DNA of 14,187 nucleotides from JAKLKS01 sp964370855 (GTDB lineage: Bacteria > Planctomycetota > JAJSAM01 > JAKLKS01), in assembly GCA_964370855.1 (NCBI GenBank), contig CAYJMF010000115.1, forward strand, positions 1 to 14,187, read 5' to 3'. Position 1 is the first letter of the stretch, and every line of letters begins with the position of its first letter. Under the pieces are notes generated by a model. The model was not told the origin of the DNA and made no database searches. It was given only the letters and a program-made list of their open reading frames with translations. Both the position numbers and the translations under genes were made by a program. Shown here piece by piece: positions 7,533-14,132 of this stretch.

Positions 7533-7636
7533 GCAGCAGAACGGTGTCAGACACCTATATGCTGCGGCGCGGAACCTCCCGCCCGAGCGTGGGGGTCCGT
7601 TCCGCAGCATATAGGTGTCTGACACCGTTCTGCTGC
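7533..7636. repeat. Inverted repeat with perfect 35-nt arms, GGTGTCAGACACC family (second copy)
   Basis: Arms 7533-7567 and 7602-7636 are perfect inverted copies, with a 34-base loop. The arm sequence matches the copy at 5704-5822 except that CTATTTGCTG there is CTATATGCTG here; the change is matched in the opposite arm, so pairing is kept. The loops are unrelated in detail. The element lies between two converging genes: 2 bases after the VWA stop and 9 bases beyond the UnbV lipoprotein stop on the other strand, filling nearly the whole gap. A bidirectional terminator role fits this placement but is inferred. Confidence 0.95.
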
Positions 7637-7645
7637 CGCCGCCGT

Positions 7646-9349
7646 TCACCGCAGAGTGATCAGCGCGTCGGCGGCGACGTCCCGGGCCTCGGCGACCCGC
7701 CCGTCGGCCCACACCGCCGTCACCCGCGTTGCGCGCGTCACCCGCCCCAGCCCGAAGTGGAACCGGGAGTCGGACTGCGAGCAGAACGATCCCCCCCGCA
7801 CCCCCCAGCGGTGGAACGTCCGTCCCCCCGCCTCCACGACCACCTTCACCGCCCCCGGGGCGTCCACGAGGAGCCACGCACCGGCCCGCGGCGAGTCGTT
7901 GCGGAGCAGGGTCGGGGGCGCGTCGAGGTTCGAGATCACGAGGTCGACGTCCCCGTCGCCGTCGATGTCCCCGGCCGCGACGCCGCGGCTCGACTCCACG
8001 GGCGCGAAGCCGGGCCCCGCCCCCTCCGTGGCGTTGCGGAAGATCCCTCCCTCGTTCTCGAGGAGCAGGTTCCGCTGGCGGTAGGTCTCGTGGCTCGCCT
8101 CCGCCCGGTCCGCCTGGGGGTAGATGTGCCCGTTGGCGACGACGAGGTCCTCGTCCCCGTCGAGGTCGAGATCCGCGAAGACGCAGCCCCAGGAGAGGGG
8201 CATGTAGGTGGGGGGGGTGACCCCGGAGGAGGCGGAGACGTCGGCGAAGAGCCCCTTCCCGAGGTTGCGGTAGAGGGTCGACGTGTCCTTGCCGAAGTTC
8301 GTCACGAAGAGGTCCGGCCGGCCGTCGCCGTCGTAGTCCCCGGGCGCGAGCCCCATGCCCGCCTGGGAGGAGCCCCGCTCCGACAGGGCCGCCCCGGTCC
8401 AGAGGCCGACCTCGGAGAACTTCCCGCCCCCCTCGTTGCGGTAGAGGTAGTTGGGGTTGGAGTCGTTGGCCACGTAGAGATCGGGGTCGAGGTCGTCGTC
8501 GAGGTCCAGCGCCGCCGCGGCGAAGGTGAAGTACTCCCCCGCGTCCACGATGCCGGATTGCGCCGTCGCGTCGGTCCACCGCCCGCCCCCCTCGTTGCGG
8601 AAGAAGACGTTGGCCCTCCCCTCGAGCCCGAAGGGGCCCATGGCCACCTTCTGGTCGTTCCACTCGAGGGTCGGCTCCGCGGCGAGGACCTCATCGAGGG
8701 TGCAGTCGATGTAGCCGCCGACGAAGAGGTCCTCGTCCCCGTCCCCCTCGGCGTCGAAGAACACCGCGCTCGTGGACCACCCGTCGAGGGAGGGGCCCCC
8801 GGCGACCTTCTCGAAGGTGCCGTCGCCGCGGTTGCGGTAGAGGACGTCGGGGCCGAAGTTGGTGACGAAGAGGTCGGGCCGCCGGTCCCCGTCCACGTCC
8901 CCCACGGCGACCCCGCAGCCCCAGCCGTCGTCGCCCACGCCGGCGGCGTCGGTGACGTCCTCGAAGGTGCCGTCGCCGCGGTTGCGGTAGAGGCGGTTGC
9001 GGGCGCGCTCCACGACCCTCCCCGGCTCCGTCCGCCAGCCCGAGACGAGGTAGAGGTCGAGATCCCCGTCGCCGTCGTAGTCCAGCAGCGCGAGGCCGTT
9101 CCCCTGTGAGTCGAGGAGGTGGGGCTTCTCCGCGCCGCCGCACCACGCCGGCAGGAGGAGCCCCGCGGCCTTCCCGGCGTCGGCGAAGAGGAAGCGGGGG
9201 GCCGGCACCGGGGGAGGGGCCGCCGGGAGGGCCGCGGGAGGGGCGCCGGCGGGCGGGGGGAGATCCCCGCTCCCCCCCTCCCCCTCGTCCCCGCCGCAGC
9301 CCCCGAGCAGCAGGGCCGCGGCGAGGAGGGTTCCCGTCCTTCGGCTCAC
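7646..9349 (-). CDS. FG-GAP/VCBS repeat lipoprotein with C-terminal ASPIC/UnbV domain
   Basis: The 567-residue product is an exported lipoprotein. The signal peptide ends in LLGGC (C18), followed by a Gly/Pro/Ala linker to about 50. It then carries seven FG-GAP/VCBS-type calcium-binding loops: DYDGDGDLDL near 90, DVDGDRRPDL 151, DAEGDGDEDL 199, DLDDDLDPDL 282, DYDGDGRPDL 338, DLDLDGDEDL 393 and DIDGDGDVDL 461. Several are paired with YRNRGDGTF-like strands. This is the pattern of a beta-propeller related to integrin alpha chains. The C-terminus (about 487-567) is an ASPIC/UnbV domain with SQSD (524-527) and HFGLG (531-535). The start is GTG 9349, set by the lipobox and by the GTGA overlap with the upstream gene, although the frame stays open much further back. 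Function is unknown; such proteins are common in Planctomycetota, Acidobacteriota and Bacteroidota and are thought to bind surface or extracellular partners. Confidence 0.88.
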   Translation of the reverse strand: MSRRTGTLLAAALLLGGCGGDEGEGGSGDLPPPAGAPPAALPAAPPPVPAPRFLFADAGKAAGLLLPAWCGGAEKPHLLDSQGNGLALLDYDGDGDLDLYLVSGWRTEPGRVVERARNRLYRNRGDGTFEDVTDAAGVGDDGWGCGVAVGDVDGDRRPDLFVTNFGPDVLYRNRGDGTFEKVAGGPSLDGWSTSAVFFDAEGDGDEDLFVGGYIDCTLDEVLAAEPTLEWNDQKVAMGPFGLEGRANVFFRNEGGGRWTDATAQSGIVDAGEYFTFAAAALDLDDDLDPDLYVANDSNPNYLYRNEGGGKFSEVGLWTGAALSERGSSQAGMGLAPGDYDGDGRPDLFVTNFGKDTSTLYRNLGKGLFADVSASSGVTPPTYMPLSWGCVFADLDLDGDEDLVVANGHIYPQADRAEASHETYRQRNLLLENEGGIFRNATEGAGPGFAPVESSRGVAAGDIDGDGDVDLVISNLDAPPTLLRNDSPRAGAWLLVDAPGAVKVVVEAGGRTFHRWGVRGGSFCSQSDSRFHFGLGRVTRATRVTAVWADGRVAEARDVAADALITLR

Positions 9350-9828
9350 TTCGCGAGGAGTTCCGCGGCGGCCTTCTCGAAGCGGGCCCAGGCGGCGTTG
9401 CGGCCGGCCTCGTCGGCGGCCTTCTGCATCTCCATGGAGGCGTCGAGGCACTCCTTCTTCGCGGCGCGGGTCACGACGACGTAGCCCTCCTCGAAAATCC
9501 CCTTGGCCTCGCCGTCGGCGTTGTGGTGGTGGCCCCCCTCGAGCAGGCGCTTGCGGACGCCGCCCACGGCGTTGTCCCCCTCGTTGGCGAAGAGCGCCAT
9601 CTCGGCGGCGGCCCCGGCCCCGTCGCCCCGCTTCGCGAACATCTCCGCATGGGCGCGGTGGCCCGAGAGGATGGCGCGGACGAGGTTCTTCTCGGTGTGC
9701 TTGGCCCCGAGGATCACGTCGGCCAGGGAGTCGTAGGAGGCGGCGAGGTCCTTCGAGGTCTCCTGCCCGAGGGCGAAGGAGGCGGCGGCGAGGACGACGG
9801 CGGCGGCGAGGGTGGCGAGGGGCTTCAT
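9346..9828 (-). CDS. Small secreted His-rich alpha-helical protein, function unknown
   Basis: I do not recognise a named family. The 160-residue protein has a clear Sec signal peptide (MKPLATLAAAVVLAAASFALG, cleavage probably near residue 21 before QETS) and no lipobox. The mature part is rich in Ala, Glu and Lys and looks all-helical. It has scattered histidines (H44, H57, H60) and a GHHHNADGE cluster (H100-H102), so metal binding is possible. There is one cysteine (C127). The start is well supported: AAAGGAG lies five bases before the ATG at 9828. Its TGA stop overlaps the GTG start of the UnbV lipoprotein gene (GTGA, 9349-9346), so the two are very likely one operon with coupled translation, suggesting a shared extracytoplasmic task. 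A role in the periplasm or outside the cell is inferred only from the signal peptide and partner. Confidence 0.85.
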   Translation of the reverse strand: MKPLATLAAAVVLAAASFALGQETSKDLAASYDSLADVILGAKHTEKNLVRAILSGHRAHAEMFAKRGDGAGAAAEMALFANEGDNAVGGVRKRLLEGGHHHNADGEAKGIFEEGYVVVTRAAKKECLDASMEMQKAADEAGRNAAWARFEKAAAELLAK

Positions 9829-10073
9829 GGAGGCTCCTTTCTCTGGGGCCCTGCGGGGCGGCCCGGGACGCGTCCGAGTCGATGGCGGCCATCATAGGGT
9901 CCGATGGCCCGCGGCCTCTACTCCCGACCCCCGCCCCGACGTCGTCTTCGGGCCCGTCCGCGGCTCCGGGTAGAATGCCGCGTCGTGCCGCCGGGCCCGC
10001 GCCGGGGACCGGCACCCGTTGCAGGACGGGGCACCGCCGAAGGGCTCCCCTTCCACGCACACCGGAGGATTCC
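9829..10073. promoter_or_regulatory. Divergent promoter region
   Basis: This 245-base gap separates the minus-strand secreted-protein operon from the plus-strand protease-TPR gene. On the minus strand, TATGAT (9896-9891) is a good -10 match about 60 bases before the ATG at 9828, but no clear -35 is seen. On the plus strand, TAGAAT (9971-9976) is a possible -10 about 100 bases before the GTG start. No long palindrome is present here, unlike the gene 3' ends of the window. Confidence 0.4.
10064..10069 (+). promoter_or_regulatory. Ribosome binding site deciding a GTG start
   Basis: GGAGGA lies four bases before GTG 10074. It fixes the start of the protease-TPR gene, since the frame is open back to an ATG at 9882 but that ATG has no Shine-Dalgarno sequence and the 64 codons between look like non-coding Pro/Arg-rich translation. 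Confidence 0.7.
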
Positions 10074-12167
10074 GTGACCCAAGACAGGACCGATCCGCGC
10101 CGCCCCGACGGGGATCTGCAGGTCCATGCCGCCCTGGTGAAGCCCTCCGTGATGGTCATCGAGGGGATCGGCCCCGACGGGAGGACCCTCCTCCGCGGGG
10201 CCGGGTTCTTCCTGGGGGACGGACGGGTGGCCACGGCCCGCCACCTCCTCGCGGGCGCCGCGTCCCTCCTCTGCCGGCCCCCGGGGGGCGGTCCCGCCGG
10301 CAACGCCGTCCACGGCCTCGTCGCCGAGGACGCCGCCTCGGATCTCGCCGTCGTCTCCGTGAAGGACCTTCCCCCGGGCCTCCGCCCCCTCTCCCTCTCC
10401 GAGCGCCCCCTCCACGCCGGGGAGCGGGTGCTCCTCGCCGGCCCCTCCGCCGTCGACGGCTCCCAGTCGGAGATGACCGCCTCCGAGCCCGTGGACTTCC
10501 CCGCCCTCGGCAGGGTCTTCCCCCTGGAGGGGAGGTGGCCCGCGGACTGCAGCGGGAGCCCCGTCCTGCGGCGGGGGGGCGAGGTCGCCGGGGTGGCCCT
10601 CTCCCGCGTCGCCGGGGGGAAGGTGGCCCGCTGGGCCGTCACCGCCAGGGCCCTGCGCCGCGTCATCGAGAAGGCCCGCCCCGGCCCCTTCAAGGCCCTC
10701 TCCGCACCGGATCACGACCCCCTCCTCCCGGGACTCGCCTGCCTCGCCGAGGGGGCGGACGAGGAGGCGCTGTCCCTCTTCCGCGCAGTGGCCGAGTCCG
10801 ACCCCTCCGTCCCCCTCCCCTGGGTCCTCGTCGCCGACGCCGCCCGCCGGGCGGGTCTCCACGAGGAATCCGCCATCGCCCTGGAGATGGCCACCGCCGC
10901 CGGGGGGGACGAGGGGGTCCTCATCGCCCTCGGCTCCGCCTACCACCGGGCGGGGCGCGTCGTCGAGGGCCTCGACGTCTTCAAGCGGGTGCTCCGCGAG
11001 AGGCCCGACGACCCGGAGGTCCATTTCCACCTCGGCCTCGGGTTCCTCGAAGTGGGGGACCACGCCCGCGCCATCGACGAGTTCCGGGTCGTCCAGACCA
11101 TCGACCCCACCTATACCGGGCTGCACCTGCGCACGGGCATCGCCCTGGCCCGCCTCGGCCGGGCGCTGGGCGCCATCGAGTCCTTCAAGGAGGCGCTCAA
11201 GGTGGACCCGGCGGATCCCGAGGTCCACTTCCAGCTCGGTGAGATCTACCTCGACCTCGGCCGGGCGAAGGACGCCGCCGACTCCTACCGCGAGGCCTCC
11301 CGCCTCGCCCCCGACCACGCCCCCTCCCTGCAGGGCCTCGGCCTGGCCTGCCGCGAGACGGGCCGGATGCAGGAGGCCCTCAAGGCCTTCCAGGAGGTGG
11401 CGCGCATCAACCCCTCCGACGCCATGGTCCAGCGCCACATCGGGCAGATCCTCGACCGCATCGGCCGCCCGCGGGAGTCCCTGGAGGCCTACGGTCGTGC
11501 CATCGAGGCGAGGCCCGAGGACCTGGAGGCCCATTTCCAGGTCGGCCTCCTCTGCCGGAAGCTCAACGAACGCGAGCGGGCCGTCGCCGCCTTCCGGCGC
11601 GTGGTGGAGCTGCGCCCCGACCATGCCGACGCCCACTTCCACCTCGGCTTCCTCTTCCGGGACCTGGGGCGGCCGGAGGAATCCATGGAGTCCTTCCGCG
11701 CCGTCGCCGGGGCGCGCCCCACGGACGCGCAGGCCTTCAACAACCTCGGCAACGCGCACGTCGCCCTCGGGCAGGACAAGGAGGCGGTGGAGGCCTTCAT
11801 CAAGGCCGTCCGCCTCCGCCCCGACTACGCCGAGGCCTTCGTCAACCTCGGCGCCGCGCTGCTGCGCTACGGGCGCGCCGAGGAATCCGTCAAGGCCCTC
11901 CAGGAGGCGGTCCGGCACCTCCCGGAGCACCCTCGGGCCCACTGCTGCCTCGCCGCCTCCTTCATCGCCCTGGAGAAGTTCTCCGACGCCGCCGCCTCCC
12001 TGAAGAAGGCCTTCGCCATCGACGGGGACATGGCCGAGGCCCACTACCAGATGGGCCGCCTGCAGATCCGGGTCAACGACCGGAACGCGGCCTTCGAGGA
12101 GTACAAGCTCCTCCAGGCGCTGGACACGGGGATGGCGGAGAAGCTGTTCAAGGAGCTGTACGGGTAG
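10074..12167 (+). CDS. Trypsin-like serine protease domain fused to 14 TPR repeats
   Basis: The 697-residue protein has two parts. Residues about 20-190 form an S1/S1C (HtrA-like) trypsin fold with a visible triad: H57 in ATARHLL (TAxH box), D90 in SDLAVV, and S160 in DCSGSPV, which replaces the usual GNSGGP. Residues about 216-688 are 14 consecutive tetratricopeptide repeats with 34-residue spacing, each with the W/L-G-Y/F-A-P pattern (for example EVHFQLGEIYLDLG). The last nine residues follow the final repeat. TPR superhelices bind peptides or scaffold complexes, so the repeats may bring substrates to the protease, or the protease fold may itself be a binding module if inactive. No signal peptide or membrane segment is visible, unlike most HtrA proteins, so a cytoplasmic site is expected. 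No PDZ domain is present. The GTG start is set by GGAGGA. It appears to be a single-gene unit transcribed away from the secreted-protein operon. Confidence 0.88.
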   Translation: MTQDRTDPRRPDGDLQVHAALVKPSVMVIEGIGPDGRTLLRGAGFFLGDGRVATARHLLAGAASLLCRPPGGGPAGNAVHGLVAEDAASDLAVVSVKDLPPGLRPLSLSERPLHAGERVLLAGPSAVDGSQSEMTASEPVDFPALGRVFPLEGRWPADCSGSPVLRRGGEVAGVALSRVAGGKVARWAVTARALRRVIEKARPGPFKALSAPDHDPLLPGLACLAEGADEEALSLFRAVAESDPSVPLPWVLVADAARRAGLHEESAIALEMATAAGGDEGVLIALGSAYHRAGRVVEGLDVFKRVLRERPDDPEVHFHLGLGFLEVGDHARAIDEFRVVQTIDPTYTGLHLRTGIALARLGRALGAIESFKEALKVDPADPEVHFQLGEIYLDLGRAKDAADSYREASRLAPDHAPSLQGLGLACRETGRMQEALKAFQEVARINPSDAMVQRHIGQILDRIGRPRESLEAYGRAIEARPEDLEAHFQVGLLCRKLNERERAVAAFRRVVELRPDHADAHFHLGFLFRDLGRPEESMESFRAVAGARPTDAQAFNNLGNAHVALGQDKEAVEAFIKAVRLRPDYAEAFVNLGAALLRYGRAEESVKALQEAVRHLPEHPRAHCCLAASFIALEKFSDAAASLKKAFAIDGDMAEAHYQMGRLQIRVNDRNAAFEEYKLLQALDTGMAEKLFKELYG

Positions 12168-12191
12168 GGGCGGGGCGGGGGGGGGAGAGGT

Positions 12192-12287
12192 GGGGGCCTT
12201 ACTTAATAATTAACTTATTCCGAGGGGCAGCTCCGGCCCGGCGCCGGGGGGGGGCGGGGAATAATTTAATTTGTAAGGAACGTCCCC
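12192..12287. repeat. Degenerate AT-rich inverted repeat, GGGACGTTCC family
   Basis: Arms 12192-12221 and 12258-12287 (30 nt each) match at 24 of 30 positions as inverted copies, ending inward in TTATTCC/GGAATAA. The right tip AGGAACGTCCCC and the following GCCTTTC match 44-62 at the window start. The left tip has decayed (GGGGGCCTTACTT). The arms are strikingly AT-rich (TTAATAATTAA, AATAATTTAATTT) in a very GC-rich region, while the 36-base loop is GC-rich. The element starts 24 bases after the protease-TPR stop and ends 54 bases before the transporter start. Confidence 0.75.
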
Positions 12288-12301
12288 GCCTTTCGCCGGT
12301 G

Positions 12302-12307
12302 TAGGCT
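12302..12307 (+). promoter_or_regulatory. Possible -10 box for the SulP transporter gene
   Basis: TAGGCT lies 34 bases before the transporter ATG and just after the conserved GCCTTTC tail of the palindrome. There is no convincing -35 box, so support is weak. Confidence 0.2.
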
Positions 12308-12341
12308 CGTCCCGTTTTTCAACGACCCGCACGGGAAAACC

Positions 12342-14081
12342 ATGAGAGCCCACATCGCCGCGGCCGCAGGTCTGGTCCGGTCCCGCGTCTCCCTGCGGCC
12401 GGCCACGGCGCTGCGGGAGTGTATCAAAGAAGGATACACTTGGGAGCGGCTCCGCGCCGACCTCCTCGCGGGGGTCATCGTCGGCATCGTGGCGCTCCCC
12501 CTCTCCATGGCCCTGGCCGTCGCCAGCGGGGTGCCGCCGCAGCACGGCCTCTACACGGCCATCGTCGCCGGCTTCGTGACCGCCCTCCTCGGGGGCTCCC
12601 GCAGCCAGGTGACGGGGCCGACGGCGGCCTTCGTCGTGCTGCTCGCCCCGGTGGCGGTCCGGTTCGGCGTCGCCGGCCTCGCCGTGGCCTCCCTCATGGC
12701 CGGGGCCATCCTCGTGGCGCTGGGCGCGCTGCGCCTCGGGCAGCTCATCTCCTTCATCCCCTACCCCGTGACGACGGGGTTCACGGCGGGCATCGCGCTG
12801 GTCATCGGGGTCCTCCAGGTGAGGGACTTCCTCGGCCTGACGACGGGGGCCATGCCGGAGCACTTCCCCGAGCGCGTGGCGGTCCTCGTCCGTGCCCTCC
12901 CCACGGCCCGGTGGCAGGAGCTCCTGGTCGGGGTCTTCACCCTCGCCGTGCTGCTGGGCTGGACCCGGGTGACGCGGAAGGTCCCGGCGGCCCTCGTGGC
13001 CCTCGTCGCGGCGGCGCTCCTGGCGACCCTCCTCCCGCAGCTCGGCGTGGCGACCCTCGGGAGCACCTTCTCCTATCTCGGGTCCGACGGCCTCTCCCAC
13101 CCCGGGATCCCCCGGCTCCCCCCGATGCCGCTCCTCCCCTGGAACCTGCCGGGCCCCGGGGGGGAGCCCTTCGTCCTCACCCTCGGCGCCGTCCGGGAGC
13201 TGTTCCCCTTCGCCGCCGCCATCGCGATGCTCGGCGCCATCGAGTCCCTCCTCTCGGCGGTGGTGGCCGACGGCATGGCGGGGACGCGCACCGACCCGGA
13301 CACGGAGCTCGTGGCGCAGGGGACGGGGAACCTGCTCGCCCCCTTCTTCGGGGGCTTCGCCGCCACGGGGGCCCTGGCCCGGACCGCCACCAACATCCGC
13401 TCCGGGGCGACCTCCCCCGTGGCGGCGGCGGCCCACGCCGTCTTCGTCCTCGTGGCGGTGCTGGCGCTGGCCCCCCTCGTGGCGTACCTCCCCATGGCCT
13501 CCCTCGCGGCGCTCCTCCTCCTCGTCGCCTGGAACATGAGCGAGGTGCGCCACGTGGCCCACCTGCTGCGCTCCGCGCCCAAGAGCGACATCGCGGTCCT
13601 CCTGACGACCCTCTCCCTGACCGTGGTCTTCGACATGGTGGTCTCCGTCACCGTGGGAGTGATGCTGGCGGCGCTGCTGTTCATGAAGCGGATGGCCGAC
13701 CTCACCGGCGCGACCCTGGTGGGGGACGGCCACCCGGCCCTCCGCGAGCCTCTTCCCCCGGGAGCGGTCATGTACGACGTCGCGGGCCCCCTGTTCTTCG
13801 GCGCCGCGGGCCGCGCGCTGGGGAGCCTCGACAACCTGGCGGACCACGTGAAGGTGCTGATTCTCGACCTCGAGGACGTCCCCGCCGTGGACGCCACGGG
13901 CATCGCCGCCCTGGAGGGGGCGCTCCGCCGCGTGCACAAGCGGGGGGTCCTCGTCATCCTCGCCGGGGTCCAGGCGCAGCCGGCCCGGGCCTTCGCGAAG
14001 GCGGGGCTCGTTCCGGATGCGGAGAGGCTGCTGTTCGCGGGGTCGGCGGAACTGGCGGTGGGGATGGCGAGGGCGAGGTAG
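12342..14081 (+). CDS. dauA: SulP/SLC26-family transporter with STAS domain, DauA-like
   Basis: The 579-residue inner-membrane carrier has the SLC26/SulP layout: a membrane domain at about 38-450 and a cytoplasmic STAS domain at about 475-579. It closely matches the E. coli DauA (YchM) C4-dicarboxylate transporter subgroup in ALPLSMALAVASGVPPQHGL (52-71), GGSRSQVTGPTAAFV (84-98), FIPYPVTTGFTAGI (138-151), the LGAIESLLSAVV block (297-308), NLLAPFFGG plus the RTATN/SGATSP block (330-359) and LLLVAWNMSE (392-401). The STAS domain has DATG (517-520) at the nucleotide/partner-binding loop. By analogy it moves succinate, fumarate or aspartate with protons; bicarbonate or sulfate remain possible, as specificity varies in the family. 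The ATG at 12342 lies close after a weak GGGA; family alignment begins only around residue 25 (ECIKEGYTW). An AT-rich 8-bp inverted repeat lies inside codons 26-33. No carbonic anhydrase or CysDN genes are adjacent. Confidence 0.9.
   Translation: MRAHIAAAAGLVRSRVSLRPATALRECIKEGYTWERLRADLLAGVIVGIVALPLSMALAVASGVPPQHGLYTAIVAGFVTALLGGSRSQVTGPTAAFVVLLAPVAVRFGVAGLAVASLMAGAILVALGALRLGQLISFIPYPVTTGFTAGIALVIGVLQVRDFLGLTTGAMPEHFPERVAVLVRALPTARWQELLVGVFTLAVLLGWTRVTRKVPAALVALVAAALLATLLPQLGVATLGSTFSYLGSDGLSHPGIPRLPPMPLLPWNLPGPGGEPFVLTLGAVRELFPFAAAIAMLGAIESLLSAVVADGMAGTRTDPDTELVAQGTGNLLAPFFGGFAATGALARTATNIRSGATSPVAAAAHAVFVLVAVLALAPLVAYLPMASLAALLLLVAWNMSEVRHVAHLLRSAPKSDIAVLLTTLSLTVVFDMVVSVTVGVMLAALLFMKRMADLTGATLVGDGHPALREPLPPGAVMYDVAGPLFFGAAGRALGSLDNLADHVKVLILDLEDVPAVDATGIAALEGALRRVHKRGVLVILAGVQAQPARAFAKAGLVPDAERLLFAGSAELAVGMARAR
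12418..12440. repeat. Short perfect inverted repeat inside the transporter gene
   Basis: AGTGTATC (12418-12425) and GATACACT (12433-12440) pair perfectly around AAAGAAG. The stretch uses codons that are rare here (AAA, GAA, GGA, ACT) and is clearly less GC-rich than the gene around it. It could form a small mRNA hairpin about 75 bases after the start codon or be a protein-binding site. Confidence 0.55.
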
Positions 14082-14092
14082 GGGGGGGAGGG

Positions 14093-14117
14093 GGGGGTGA
14101 TTTCGGAATCCACCCCC
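14093..14117. terminator. Hairpin after the SulP transporter gene
   Basis: GGGGGTGATT (14093-14102) pairs with AATCCACCCCC (14107-14117) with one bulged C and a TCGG loop. It starts 11 bases after the stop codon, like the larger palindromes behind the other plus-strand genes. A related sequence, GGTGATTCGG (14121-14130), follows directly, so this may be the start of a larger element cut off by the contig end. There is no T-run, so termination is inferred from position and stem strength. Confidence 0.4.
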
Positions 14118-14132
14118 TACGGTGATTCGGTT

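Noticed and set aside
5704..7636. Composite transposon or insertion sequence carrying yfbK
   Set aside because: No transposase gene or target duplication is visible, and the same kind of palindrome follows other genes in the window singly, so bracketing alone is not enough.
9882..10073. Longer N-terminus of the protease-TPR protein from ATG 9882
   Set aside because: There is no Shine-Dalgarno before ATG 9882, the 64 residues look like translated non-coding DNA, and GGAGGA sits correctly before GTG 10074.
9350..10693. Upstream extension of the UnbV lipoprotein frame (open back to 10693)
   Set aside because: The extension would run through another gene with a strong ribosome site, signal peptide and coupled stop, then into the protease-TPR gene. 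The lipobox at residue 18 after GTG 9349 marks the true N-terminus.
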